Counted from the first letter of the stretch, positions 15,321 through 23,654 are shown. The stretch is 24,084 nucleotides of DNA from G963674685 sp964591275 (GCA_964591275.1 CAZQAE010000076.1:1-24084), one strand, 5' to 3'. The notes: a model not told the origin generated them from the sequence alone. Program-made: numbers and translations.

Positions 15321-16946
15321 ATGTCGGATGACAAAGGTAAAGACATAAGGGTCGTCGATCTTTTAGACGAGCTTGACAAAAAAAAGGAAGACGCCGGCGA
15401 AAGCGGAGGCGCTGAAGATCAGCAAGCGCCTATCGAGCAGGCGGAAAAAGTGGAAAAAATTGCTCAGGCAGAGCCTCCCGCGCAAAAAACCCCGGAAGAG
15501 TCCGCAGAAGAAGCCGCGCTGAAAAACCCTGAAGATACGCCTGCTGAAGATGAACCTGTCGCGGGGAAAAATGCAGAAGACGAACCTGCGGAAAATAAAC
15601 CCGACGAAGCGCCGAAGAAGAAAAAGAGAAGTTTAGGTCGGATTGCTGTTTACTTTTTGTTGATCTTTGTTGGTTTGCGGATTGGCATCTGCATTCCGAG
15701 TCAGAAACTGCGCGGCCCGGACGATGCGGAAATGCTGATGGCGACGCCTCTCGACTTTGAGTACAATGGTCCCGGTGAGATTCATTGCCTTGGAAGCCAT
15801 GAGCAGCTTTCGGGAGAGGGCGTGAAATTCCACAAGGCCTTTCGCAGCGAGATACTCGGACAAGACCGGGATATCATCGTCTTTTTGCCCGCCGGATATG
15901 AGAAGCTGCTTTTGCCCTTGCCGCTGGTTGTTGTCTTTCACGGTTATCTGGATCAGCCTCTGCACATGGGTGCGCCGGTGATCGATGCCTTCGAGTACGC
16001 CATCACTGTCGGTCAAATGCCTCCGAGCATTCTTGTTTTTCCCGACATGTCGTTGGGCGGCAATGCCAAAGACAATCCGGCTACGCCTATCGACGACCGC
16101 CTGGGCTCCTGGGTCGTCAACTCCAACCTGGGCCGCTATCACGATTATTTTGTTGATGAACTGCTGCCCTGGATACGAAAAAATTATCCCGTTCGCGATG
16201 ATCCATATGGAACGGCGCTCATGGGATTTTCGTCGGGTGGCCATACGGCCTTGAATCTGACGATGAAGCATCCTGATTTGGCTATGTCCACGATTACCAT
16301 CGCGGGAACGATCGACACGCGGTACGCCGTGAACGGATTCAGGCTTCGACCCTATGATCCGGTCCTCTACAAACCGATAGAAGACGACAAACCCAGGCGC
16401 GTCGTGGCTCGGCTGGGTCCGCTGGGGCGATTCACCGACGAGTGGGCATTTTGGCCTGTTTTTGACAGCGATACGAAACCCGGCCCCGTGTGGACCGAGG
16501 ACAAGCCGGTTTGGACAAGGCTTCGCGACGAGAATCCCATGGACCTTGCGCGAGATGAAAAACTCGATTTAACGGGTCACGCCTTTTATTTCGTCACCGG
16601 CCAAAATGACGCTTTCTTTTACCAGCATCACATTGCGCCATTTTCGGATCTGATCGTGAAGCGCGGGGCGAAAGTGTATCCCGACGATCCCATCAGAACC
16701 GGCGGGCACTCGGCTTTCTTCGTGAAAAAGGAACTTCCCGAAGCGGCAAAATGGCTCGGAAAACGCCTGCGGGAAATGGATATGCCCGCAAGCCTTACCG
16801 AAAAGGCGGATGATGACACGGAATCCGCGCTGGGTACGACGCCGCCCGGGGATGCGGCTGACGCGGTGGGTACAAATCCCTTGACGATGTCTGTTGCCGA
16901 AGACGGCGGCGAAGCCGTGGATACTTCGGAAACCAAGGCCAAATAA
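15321..16946 (+). CDS. Membrane-anchored alpha/beta-hydrolase (esterase-like) with acidic N-terminal tail
   Basis: The 541-residue protein has three parts. Residues 1-100 are low-complexity and rich in Glu, Ala, Pro and Lys, probably disordered and cytoplasmic. A basic stretch K-K-K-K-R-S and one membrane segment (about 107-124) follow. The rest, outside the membrane, is a putative esterase fold: V-V-F-H-G-Y near 204, the nucleophile elbow G-F-S-S-G-G (302-307, Ser304), an Asp candidate in V-T-G-Q-N-D-A-F, and a His in G-G-H-S-A-F. This is like the esterase D/enterochelin-esterase family, which hydrolyses ester bonds; the substrate is unknown. The tail after the hydrolase domain is again low-complexity. 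AAGGGGTGA precedes the ATG. The lipoprotein gene follows after 33 bases, suggesting an operon and a shared envelope role. Confidence 0.8.
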   Translation: MSDDKGKDIRVVDLLDELDKKKEDAGESGGAEDQQAPIEQAEKVEKIAQAEPPAQKTPEESAEEAALKNPEDTPAEDEPVAGKNAEDEPAENKPDEAPKKKKRSLGRIAVYFLLIFVGLRIGICIPSQKLRGPDDAEMLMATPLDFEYNGPGEIHCLGSHEQLSGEGVKFHKAFRSEILGQDRDIIVFLPAGYEKLLLPLPLVVVFHGYLDQPLHMGAPVIDAFEYAITVGQMPPSILVFPDMSLGGNAKDNPATPIDDRLGSWVVNSNLGRYHDYFVDELLPWIRKNYPVRDDPYGTALMGFSSGGHTALNLTMKHPDLAMSTITIAGTIDTRYAVNGFRLRPYDPVLYKPIEDDKPRRVVARLGPLGRFTDEWAFWPVFDSDTKPGPVWTEDKPVWTRLRDENPMDLARDEKLDLTGHAFYFVTGQNDAFFYQHHIAPFSDLIVKRGAKVYPDDPIRTGGHSAFFVKKELPEAAKWLGKRLREMDMPASLTEKADDDTESALGTTPPGDAADAVGTNPLTMSVAEDGGEAVDTSETKAK

Positions 16947-16979
16947 ATTTTCAAAAACTCCTTTCCAAAGGAGCCTGCC

Positions 16980-18818
16980 ATGTTCACGCCAGCAAAGATT
17001 TTGTTTGGTTTCATTTTGGCTTTGACGGCGCTTTCCCTTTTCGCCTTCCCGGGATGCGGGGACGATGATGATGATTCGGACGATGATTTCGATGCGCCGA
17101 CCGATGACGACGCCGATGACGATCTCGATGACGACGCCGATGACGACGCCGATGACGACACGCAGCCCGAGTGCGACGCCGGTCGGAAAAAGTGCGACGA
17201 TCAGGCATTGAATCTTCTGGTCTGTTCCGATGAGGGTCGCTGGGAAATTTCCGAGAATTGCATGGAGAATCAGGGGCGGCTTTGTGAGAATGCCGCGTGC
17301 GTGGATCATTGGTTGTATGGTTCGCCGGGTTTTGATCCCTGCGTAATGGATCCCCACGCAACCGTTTTGGATCTTGCCGAAAAGGCCGCCAGGTATGACG
17401 AAGTGGCTCCTCGTTTGCATATTCATCCCACCGACAAGAGAATCCACAATGTTTCGATTCCCGCCGGAATCACCGAAGAGACTGGTGTTTGGGGGGATGT
17501 CATCAATTGGCACACGGGAGAAAACGACGGATTGTGGACGGGCCTGTATATTACGTCCCAGGCTTTTCGATACGCCGTAACCGGAGATGAAGATGCGCTG
17601 GCTGTTCTTGGCGTCATGATGGACGGCATGCTCATGGGCACGCGCATCACCGGAGTGCCCGGTCTTTTCACCAGGGAGTATATCGATCCAAATATTGAGG
17701 GCATGGCGTGCCCGGCGGATCCGATGGAATACGTTCCCGATGTGGAAAAGGACGACAATCGATGGGTCAGAGTGGATACGGACGGAGCGATCCTGACCTA
17801 CGATGCAGGCGACGCGCAGTGGGTTCGCAGCAATCATTTTGTGTCGGATGAGTACGCCGGTTGGTGCTGGCTGGACAACGTCTCCCAAGACGAATATGCG
17901 GGCCACATGTTGGCGCTGGGCAGCGTGTACCTGCTCGTGGACGACGAACAGATTCGAGGCATCGCGGCGCAGCTTCTTGGCGAAGTCGCCGACCACCTGA
18001 TGCAAAACGACATGGCGCTTGTGGATTGGGACGGTCGGGAGACGGAGCACGGACGATTCTGGCCCCTGGCGCTGACGGATTTCCCCGGATTCAATGCGAT
18101 CATGGGGCTCAACTACATCAAGATGGGCGCTGTCGCCTCTGGGCGGCAAGATTTGCTGGACTATTATGATGATTGCCTTTTACAAAAAAATGGGCCGAAC
18201 GATTGCCTTGATCGATACCTCACGCCGCCGGTTTCTTTTGCGGACTGGCTGTGGTTTTCCGGTTTCTACGTGGGCCGTGACGGATGCCAGTCCAACTGGA
18301 ACAACATTTCGATGGGCTTTTGCAACATCTTTACGCTGATCTGGTACGAATGGGAAATCGAATTGCGCCATCAATTGCAGAAGGTTTTGGAAGACTCCAT
18401 GTTCAACTTTCGCGACATCGAGCGTGAAATGGCAAACCAGCATAATGCGGCCTGGGCCTTTGTTTACACTTCTATGAAAGACACGGGGCCGGAATCGTCC
18501 GGGCCGGACATCACTGCCGTCAATGACGCCATCTGTGCCTTGCGTCAATTTCCTGAGTCCAAGTCCGTGCCGGAACTTCATTTCGGTGAAGAGGATTACC
18601 CAACCGACGAAAGCTGCGAAAGCCGATTCGACGGGAGATATCTGACCTTTGATCCCTTGCCTGTTTATCAGCAATGCCCGAGCACCTTTGTTTGGTGGGG
18701 TAATCCTTACGCCCATGAAAACTGCACGGAGAATCTACAGCACATCAAACAGCCTGCGGATTATTTGCTTCCGTATTGGATGGGCCGGTACTTTGGCTAC
18801 ATCGATGAGTCGTGGTGA
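16980..18818 (+). CDS. Asp-rich-linker lipoprotein, large C-terminal domain of unknown function
   Basis: The first 26 residues are a lipoprotein signal with lipobox F-P-G-C (C26), so the protein is lipid-anchored in the envelope. Residues 28-60 are almost only Asp with some Ala, Ser and Thr, a tether seen in deltaproteobacteria-like genomes. A small Cys-rich module follows (C-D-A-G-R-K-K-C to N-A-A-C-V-D, about 64-108). Then comes a roughly 480-residue domain rich in Trp, Tyr and Asp. Its helix-rich look with H-M-L-A-L-G-S and F-N-A-I-M-G-L-N recalls alpha-barrel glycan-processing proteins, but I cannot name a family. Cysteines recur through the domain, which fits a periplasmic or surface site. 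AAAGGAG lies 7 bases before the ATG. The long opposite-strand open frame here is an artefact of the Asp codon repeats. Confidence 0.75.
   Translation: MFTPAKILFGFILALTALSLFAFPGCGDDDDDSDDDFDAPTDDDADDDLDDDADDDADDDTQPECDAGRKKCDDQALNLLVCSDEGRWEISENCMENQGRLCENAACVDHWLYGSPGFDPCVMDPHATVLDLAEKAARYDEVAPRLHIHPTDKRIHNVSIPAGITEETGVWGDVINWHTGENDGLWTGLYITSQAFRYAVTGDEDALAVLGVMMDGMLMGTRITGVPGLFTREYIDPNIEGMACPADPMEYVPDVEKDDNRWVRVDTDGAILTYDAGDAQWVRSNHFVSDEYAGWCWLDNVSQDEYAGHMLALGSVYLLVDDEQIRGIAAQLLGEVADHLMQNDMALVDWDGRETEHGRFWPLALTDFPGFNAIMGLNYIKMGAVASGRQDLLDYYDDCLLQKNGPNDCLDRYLTPPVSFADWLWFSGFYVGRDGCQSNWNNISMGFCNIFTLIWYEWEIELRHQLQKVLEDSMFNFRDIEREMANQHNAAWAFVYTSMKDTGPESSGPDITAVNDAICALRQFPESKSVPELHFGEEDYPTDESCESRFDGRYLTFDPLPVYQQCPSTFVWWGNPYAHENCTENLQHIKQPADYLLPYWMGRYFGYIDESW
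17062..17160 (+). repeat. GAC/GAT codon repeat encoding poly-Asp linker
   Basis: The stretch is built of GAC, GAT and GCC codons, with a 15-18-base unit such as GATGACGACGCC repeated three to four times. It can change length by slippage. It encodes the acidic tether of the lipoprotein. Confidence 0.75.
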
Positions 18819-18861
18819 TCGGACCTTATGTGTAAAAAAACAAATCGGTGAATGGCTTCGC

Positions 18862-20130
18862 TTAAGAAGCGGGCTTTAGCAGTTCGTCGTCGACCAGCTT
18901 TTGAAAAAGCAACTTGGCGACCTTGTCGTTCCCGAACTCATTGATGTGGCCGGAATCCGTTTTCAAGGTGAGCTGACCTTGTTCATATCGCTCATGCAGA
19001 ATGTCATTTACAGGCAGGAAGTGGACATCCATGTTTTTGACGACCTTTTTCATGATGGCCTGCACCTGTATGGCTCGGGAAGCTTCATCCGTCATGAGGT
19101 CGGGTGATTGGTATGCGTCGGCAAAAAGGAGCCGCACGCCGTCATTTCGCGTGATTTCCACGAAGGCTCGCATATTCGCTTCGATCTGACTCGGTGGATT
19201 TACATCTTTTTTCACATCGAACTTTCCATCCACGTTCCAGTGCTCGTCACGCATGTCGCGAATCCATTTGACCATGGCGTTATAGCTGCGCAATTTTCGG
19301 AAGTTGTCCTGTATTCTGCTGATGATGTTCACCTTTTTCGGAAACTCGTGTTCGGTGATCCATAATTGCGTTATGTCCACGCCGGTCCGCATCTTGAACA
19401 ACTCGTGGTAAGTGTAGGGTCCGCGCATGATGACGCCGTCATTGACGTTGCTGTAGAAAATGATCAGATCGGGGTGAAAATCCCGCAGCAGGAGTTTGTA
19501 AATAATCAGATTGTGAAAAATGCGAAAAGCTTTGACTCCGCCGGCGATCCACTCGAAGCTCCTATCCGGGAATTCCTGTTTTGTATTCCGATCCAACAGG
19601 GCCGTGAAAGTGTCTTCGTATCGGTCAATGCCGTGGCCCCATGCGTTTGACCCTCCCATGGTGATGATCCGAAAAACTCCCGGAGCTTTTTTTATGGCGG
19701 CGGGACCGGATCTGAATTCCAAATCTTGATCCTTCGCACTTTTCGCTGATGCGGAATCTTCGCTGGATACCGGCCTCCAGCCCTCGGGAAGCATATTTTT
19801 AGGCACCCAGAAAAGGAACCTGTGTGCAACAAAATCTCGCCCGACAGATAAGGGCAGGAGCCGAGAGTTGAAAGGCCCCGCGCGAAGGCCGAATTCCAAG
19901 AAAATTAAAAGGAAGCAGAAGGCCAAGGGGCCGACAAATCCGATAAAGCGTATTTTTTTCCGGTGAATAAAAACGAATATCAGAGGCAAGACTCCCGCAA
20001 TCCAAAGCGTGCAATTGAGAAGGAGTGTGTCGGTTCCGCCGGAAAAGAGCCAGCCGGCCAGCGCCGCGCAAAAGGCCAGCAGAAAAATGATGAGGGGCAA
20101 CCTGTTGAAATATGCGAAAATACGGGGCAT
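18862..20130 (-). CDS. Membrane-bound SGNH/GDSL-type hydrolase
   Basis: The 422-residue protein begins with three hydrophobic segments (about 9-29, 36-55 and 62-80), so the catalytic part is tethered to the membrane. The SGNH hydrolase blocks follow: I-T-M-G-G-S-N-A-W-G with Ser161 (block I, G-G-S instead of G-D-S), N-V-N-D at 228-231 (block III Asn), and D-S-G-H-I-N-E-F-G with Asp392 and His395 (block V). Such enzymes remove acyl or acetyl groups, often from cell-surface glycans; the substrate is unknown. A V-N-D-I-L stretch occurs before block V. It stands alone on the minus strand between two plus-strand groups and converges on the lipoprotein gene, 43 bases apart. The ribosome binding site before 20130 is weak. 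Confidence 0.82.
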   Translation of the reverse strand: MPRIFAYFNRLPLIIFLLAFCAALAGWLFSGGTDTLLLNCTLWIAGVLPLIFVFIHRKKIRFIGFVGPLAFCFLLIFLEFGLRAGPFNSRLLPLSVGRDFVAHRFLFWVPKNMLPEGWRPVSSEDSASAKSAKDQDLEFRSGPAAIKKAPGVFRIITMGGSNAWGHGIDRYEDTFTALLDRNTKQEFPDRSFEWIAGGVKAFRIFHNLIIYKLLLRDFHPDLIIFYSNVNDGVIMRGPYTYHELFKMRTGVDITQLWITEHEFPKKVNIISRIQDNFRKLRSYNAMVKWIRDMRDEHWNVDGKFDVKKDVNPPSQIEANMRAFVEITRNDGVRLLFADAYQSPDLMTDEASRAIQVQAIMKKVVKNMDVHFLPVNDILHERYEQGQLTLKTDSGHINEFGNDKVAKLLFQKLVDDELLKPAS

Positions 20131-20254
20131 AGCTGTTATTTGAGGTCCCTACCGGAAATTATTGCTTTGCTTTGTTGTTTTACTTCACTTATGCTGAACA
20201 TCGCTTGCTTGGCGAAGCGCCAGAATAAGCTGATTCTCCAACAAAAATCTTGCC

Positions 20255-20283
20255 TTGACAAGGTTGGGGCATACGGCTATAAG
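20255..20283 (+). promoter_or_regulatory. Sigma70 promoter for rplU-rpmA
   Basis: Perfect TTGACA (20255-20260), 17 bases, then TATAAG (20278-20283). Transcription would begin near 20290, giving a leader of about 77 bases before rplU. A second TTGACA at 20292-20297 with GATAAT-like bases 14 further on is too closely spaced to be convincing. Confidence 0.75.
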
Positions 20284-20366
20284 TCTCAGCCTTGACACGC
20301 GGGGCCGGGTCGATAATCCCGAAGAAATCCCGTAAACGACGAATTGCGAAGCGAAGGAGAGAAAAG

Positions 20367-20678
20367 ATGTACGCCGTTATAGAAACGGGCGGACAACAGT
20401 ATAAGATCAAGCAGGGCGACACTCTGAAGATCGAAAAAATACCCGCCGAAGTTGGAAATACGATCAAATTCGACAAAGTTTTGCTGGTCAATACCGGTGA
20501 GCAATGTGTTGTCGGCAGCCCATATTTGAAGGATGTCTCGGTGGAAAGCGAAGTCCTTATGCAGGACCGCCACCGCAAGGTCATCGTTTTCAAATATAAG
20601 CGGCGCAAGGGGTATCAGAAAAAAAGAGGGCATCGCCAGCATTTTACGAAAGTCCGAATTCTTAAAATCAATTCGTAG
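20367..20678 (+). CDS. rplU: 50S ribosomal protein L21
   Basis: At 103 residues this has the usual L21 length and features: M-Y-A-V-I-E-T-G-G-Q-Q-Y-K at the start, K-V-I-V-F-K-Y-K-R-R-K-G-Y near 71-83 and G-H-R-Q-H-F-T-K-V-R-I near the end. L21 binds 23S rRNA in the large subunit. The ATG at 20367 follows AAGGAGA by about 8 bases, so the upstream in-frame codons from 20292 are leader. rpmA follows after 43 bases in the standard order. Confidence 0.98.
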   Translation: MYAVIETGGQQYKIKQGDTLKIEKIPAEVGNTIKFDKVLLVNTGEQCVVGSPYLKDVSVESEVLMQDRHRKVIVFKYKRRKGYQKKRGHRQHFTKVRILKINS

Positions 20679-20721
20679 CAGCTTTTGTTAAGTTGCCCAG
20701 AGTATAGTTGGGAGGGCGATC

Positions 20722-20991
20722 ATGGCTCATAAAAAAGCAGGCGGTTCGTCGCGAAACGGTCGGGATTCTCAGGGTAGGCGCTATGGCGTCAAAGCTCATG
20801 GCGGTTCGATAGTTTCCGCAGGAACAATTATTATGAGGCAGTTGGGAACGGTGATTCATCCGGGCCAGAACGTTGGACTCGGAAAGGATTATACGCTCTA
20901 CGCCAAGGTGGACGGTCTCGTCACATTTGAGCGTAAGGACAAGAAACGCAAGAAGGTCAGCGTTTATCCTTTGGAAACCGCAGAGGTCTAA
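20722..20991 (+). CDS. rpmA: 50S ribosomal protein L27
   Basis: The 89-residue protein begins M-A-H-K-K-A-G-G-S-S-R-N-G-R-D-S, the conserved L27 N-terminus that reaches the peptidyl transferase centre. The start directly at M-A-H-K-K shows there is no cleavable N-terminal extension of the Firmicutes type. The G-T-I-I-M-R-Q-L-G-T and H-P-G-x-N-V-G-L-G-K-D segments are also typical. GGGAGG lies about 7 bases upstream. The gene obg, which commonly follows, is absent here; a terminator and an IS remnant come next. Confidence 0.98.
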   Translation: MAHKKAGGSSRNGRDSQGRRYGVKAHGGSIVSAGTIIMRQLGTVIHPGQNVGLGKDYTLYAKVDGLVTFERKDKKRKKVSVYPLETAEV

Positions 20992-21028
20992 GCATCGTTC
21001 GCGGGTAAATTCACGAAAAGAAGAACAA

Positions 21029-21058
21029 AGCGCTCTTTTACCGAAGGGTGCTTTTTTT
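21029..21058 (+). terminator. Intrinsic terminator of rplU-rpmA
   Basis: AGCGCTCTT (21029-21037) pairs over nine positions, two of them G-U, with AAGGGTGCT (21044-21052) around a six-base loop. A run of seven T follows directly. It lies 38 bases after the rpmA stop. Confidence 0.85.
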
Positions 21059-21093
21059 GTGTACGTAACAAACTTTTCTCCGACATCGGTGAA

Positions 21094-21123
21094 GATGGCT
21101 GAGCAGCCATCAGGCTATTTTTT
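21094..21123 (+). terminator. Second terminator-like hairpin
   Basis: GATGGCT (21094-21100) and AGCCATC (21105-21111) form a perfect 7-bp stem with loop GAGC, and six T begin six bases later. It may back up the terminator at 21029. The distance to the T run makes it weaker. Confidence 0.4.
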
Positions 21124-21359
21124 CGTCGGTGACAAAACTGACTCGCGCACGCCAATCGTCTCCGCGTATTAACAACATATCGCCTTTGCGTTTGCCTGAC
21201 TTCTATCGGCTTCGAAAAATGCCAAAGGGGCGCTTTTGAAGGCGGCCTGATGTGCGAATTTCATGCTGCAATGGTTGAACTGTCTGATATTGGATGAATC
21301 AAAGCAAACGCCTCTAAATTCCAGACGCCTTTTCATCGGTACCGATTATCGAATATTTC

Positions 21360-21776
21360 AATGTTAGAGACGCGCCGCCCGCATCCCCCTCCTCGGAAGT
21401 TTCGGAGTGCCCCGAGCGCCGTCGCTTCACCGCCGCTTATAAGCAGGCCGTCGTGCAGGAAGTCGACCGCTGCGCCGAAGCAGGCCAAATCAGCGCGCTT
21501 TTAAGACGCGAAGGGCTCTATTCTTCACAATGGACCGCCTGGCGCGGACTGTGCGACAAGGGTGCTCTGCATGGCCTGATCGGAAAAAAGCGCGGACCCA
21601 AACCCGAAGCGTCCCCGATGTTGAAAAAGGAAAATGAGCAATTGCGTCGCGAGAACGCCAAGCTGGAAAAGAAACTGGCGAAGGCCGAAATGGTAATCGA
21701 CTTCCAAAAAAAAAGTTGCCGCGCTCCTGAACATCCCCCTGAACCAGCCGGACGACGACGGGAGCGCCTGATGTAA
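21360..21776 (+). pseudogene. IS3-family transposase OrfA remnant, frameshifted; OrfB lost
   Basis: The reading frame R-R-R-F-T-A-A-Y-K-Q-A-V-V-Q-E-V, then A-L-L-R-R-E-G-L-Y-S-S-Q-W-T-A-W-R, K-R-G-P-K-P and a leucine-zipper-like coiled coil (E-N-E-Q-L-R-R-E-N-A-K-L-E-K-K-L-A-K-A-E) is the DNA-binding OrfA of IS3-group elements. OrfA normally ends V-I-D-x-Q-K-K-V-A-A-L-L. Here a run of nine A (21706-21714) shifts the frame by one; with eight A it reads on to a TGA that overlaps an ATG (TGATG, 21769-21773), the usual OrfB start. That ATG is followed at once by TAA and the integrase core (DDE) is missing. No convincing start codon is seen for OrfA. The left boundary given is approximate; clear similarity starts near 21414. 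The element cannot move by itself. Confidence 0.8.
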
Positions 21777-21979
21777 GCGGTGCATGACTTTTTCACCCAA
21801 TCCCAAACCTCGAACATGATCCCGTCTCTTCAGTCTGCGTAACTGATCATTTCCTATCGGAACTCAATCTCTTCCTATTCATTCTCTGCTAAGCATTTCA
21901 AAGAGTTCCCATTATTCGAGATTTTCCAGGTGTCCGCTGAATTCTTAAGCGGGTGAACTAAATAAATGGGAAGATTCGT
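21777..21979. other. Spacer after IS remnant, no gene seen
   Basis: A few codons of OrfB-like sequence (A-V-H-D-F-F) follow the broken start and then stop at 21839. A five-base stem CCGCT/AGCGG near 21945-21962 may be an IS end or a weak terminator for the MFS gene on the minus strand. Nothing else is recognised. Confidence 0.35.
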
Positions 21980-23206
21980 TCAGTTTAGGTGATCGTCGAT
22001 CTTCACTACGAAGACGAGACTGGCCAAGACGAGCAAACTCACACCTACAAAGACCGGAGTGTAGCCGACGGCCTTGAGCAGGAAGCCGGCGGTGAGCGGA
22101 AAGATGGTGGTCAGAATGTTACCGGCCCCTGAGATACCCGCGTAGGTAGCGCGGTTGTCGTCGGTGGATATCGCTAAGAGGATTCCTTCCATCGCGGTTT
22201 TGTAAGTCGCCGTGAAAAACCCGGAGAAGATGAAAATGAGGGAGTATGCATTAGGGGAATTCTGGAGCAAGAGGGCTGCGATGGGGATAGCTGCTGCCAG
22301 AACCAAACTGACGAGCAACAGATCCCGGTATTGGAATCGTTTGGAGAACTTGAGCAGGAAAAAACCGGCCGAAAGCATGCCCAGAGTTTTGAACAAGAGG
22401 AAGTTGCCAATGACCGCCCCAGACAGCCCGAAGTTATTCTTGGCCAGATAAATGATGAAAGGAAGAACGCTCAACCCCAGTCCTAGGCTGTTGGTTAAGA
22501 GCAAATAATATTTCAGGTTTTTGTTGGATTTCACAGAGGATGGAATTAAGGCGAAGAACGTCAGAAGACTGTTTTTTTGATGCCCTTCGGTTGGCGTCTC
22601 GTTCAGGCGCCAAAATCCCAAAGAAGCGATGAGCAGCAAGGTGGCCGCCAAAAAAAACAGGATGGAGTAGTTGTTAGGAAAATTCAGGCGCACAAGCAGC
22701 TGTTGAGCCGCCACGGCCGAGATGAAGATTCCGAGGCTGAATACGATCTGTTTCGCGGAAATGAAAGTCTTGCGCTTCGATCCTTGGATGGATTTTCCAA
22801 CGATGTCTACGTAGGAGATGTTGGCGAAAGCACCGCTGAGGGAAAACTGGGAGATAAAGACGAAGATGAAAATAATCAAAAGCTTATTGGTAAGCAGGTC
22901 TGAATAGAAGAACAACAGGGCCAAGGCGAAAAGCGCAATGATGCGCAGGTTAATGCCCCAGAGCAGGAATTTCTTTTTTCGAGGCCGATGGGAGATAAAG
23001 CCCGCGAAAATCAATTGCAAAAAACTGGAGCCGCCCATCATGATGGCGGTCATGAATCCCAAATGAATCTCGTTGCCGCCGGCCTTGATAAGCATGGCGG
23101 GGATGATGGTGCCCACATCCATGAAATTGGACGCCAAGGCCAAAAAGGTTGCATGCCACAACAGAGCGGTGAAGTTGGCCGAGGGATTGGCTTTTGGACC
23201 TGTCAT
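21980..23206 (-). CDS. Major facilitator superfamily (MFS) transporter
   Basis: The 408-residue protein is hydrophobic throughout with 11-12 membrane segments, the normal size and pattern for an MFS carrier in the inner membrane. Between segments 2 and 3 it has A-G-F-I-S-H-R-P-R-K-K-K-F (68-80), corresponding to MFS motif A. A cytoplasmic loop rich in charge (N-E-T-P-T-E-G-H-Q-K-N) divides the two halves near residue 205. The substrate cannot be predicted. Its ATG overlaps the stop of the small gene upstream by four bases (ATGA), so translation is coupled. GC content is lower than in the ribosomal and tRNA synthetase genes, and an IS remnant lies downstream, so acquisition by transfer is possible. 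Confidence 0.88.
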   Translation of the reverse strand: MTGPKANPSANFTALLWHATFLALASNFMDVGTIIPAMLIKAGGNEIHLGFMTAIMMGGSSFLQLIFAGFISHRPRKKKFLLWGINLRIIALFALALLFFYSDLLTNKLLIIFIFVFISQFSLSGAFANISYVDIVGKSIQGSKRKTFISAKQIVFSLGIFISAVAAQQLLVRLNFPNNYSILFFLAATLLLIASLGFWRLNETPTEGHQKNSLLTFFALIPSSVKSNKNLKYYLLLTNSLGLGLSVLPFIIYLAKNNFGLSGAVIGNFLLFKTLGMLSAGFFLLKFSKRFQYRDLLLVSLVLAAAIPIAALLLQNSPNAYSLIFIFSGFFTATYKTAMEGILLAISTDDNRATYAGISGAGNILTTIFPLTAGFLLKAVGYTPVFVGVSLLVLASLVFVVKIDDHLN

Positions 23207-23523
23207 TTATGGGGAAACAGCAGAACGGATTCGTCGATATGGGACACGTCCTGCACAAAACACAGGGTGTCCTCGTTTAGTCTCTCGTCATGGCTGCGGT
23301 CGCCCCATTTGAGAACATGTCGATACTTGGTAGCCTGTTGACCCACAGTGGGCGGACCGAACAAATCCTTCATTAGCTCATTGAAATCGGCTCGCCTCGT
23401 TTCGACGAACACGCCGGTGTTGCCCGAAACGCACAGAGCGTATTTCCCGCCCCATATCATCCATCCGTTCAAGCCCTTCCATTCCATATTGGTCATCTCG
23501 CCTACGGCAATGGCCATTTTCAT
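23203..23523 (-). CDS. Small protein of unknown function, coupled to MFS transporter
   Basis: With the start at 23523 the protein has 106 residues, M-K-M-A-I-A-V-G-E at the beginning and L-L-F-P-H-K at the end. I do not recognise a family. It has no membrane segment, two cysteines and several tryptophans in a short stretch (M-E-W-K-G-L-N-G-W-M-I-W-G-G). I chose 23523 because GGAAGGGGA lies about 8 bases upstream and because the sigma54 promoter at 23552-23568 would start RNA near 23542, after the earlier in-frame ATGs at 23571, 23562 and 23550. The overlap with the transporter start suggests that the two act together, perhaps as a sensor or modulator of the transported compound; this is inference. 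Confidence 0.7.
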   Translation of the reverse strand: MKMAIAVGEMTNMEWKGLNGWMIWGGKYALCVSGNTGVFVETRRADFNELMKDLFGPPTVGQQATKYRHVLKWGDRSHDERLNEDTLCFVQDVSHIDESVLLFPHK

Positions 23524-23551
23524 TTCTGTCTTCCCCTTCCAAGAGGACATA

Positions 23552-23568
23552 AAGCATTTCATGTGCCA
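23552..23568 (-). promoter_or_regulatory. Sigma54 (-24/-12) promoter for the small gene and MFS transporter
   Basis: On the minus strand the sequence TGGCACATGAAATGCTT has GG and GC separated by exactly ten bases and a perfect TGGCAC -24 element. The -12 part is ATGC rather than TTGC. RNA would start near 23542, leaving about 18 bases with a good ribosome binding site before 23523. A sigma54-dependent activator gene lies just upstream, as expected for such promoters. Confidence 0.6.
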
Positions 23569-23654
23569 CAACGATGAATCGCCATCAGAAAGTTTTAAAA
23601 TGGTATAATATCAAGTGGTTAAGAAAGGGAGAGGAGTGTCATCGGGAAATAAAG

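Noticed and set aside
16569..18149. Long minus-strand frame (526 residues) opposite the esterase and lipoprotein genes
   Set aside because: It is kept open by the complement of Asp codons, which gives a Val/Ile repeat. The plus-strand genes have signal peptide, motifs and ribosome binding sites.
18854..18869. Hairpin GCTTC-GCTTAA-GAAGC between the convergent lipoprotein and SGNH genes as terminator
   Set aside because: The stem is only 5 bp, overlaps the end of the SGNH coding region and has no adjacent T-tract.
20292..20366. Upstream extension of rplU by 25 residues
   Set aside because: L21 proteins begin M-Y-A-V-I and the ribosome binding site lies directly before 20367.
23524..23571. Earlier ATGs for the small gene before the MFS transporter
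   Set aside because: They lie before the predicted transcription start of the sigma54 promoter and lack a ribosome binding site; 23523 has GGAAGGGGA upstream.
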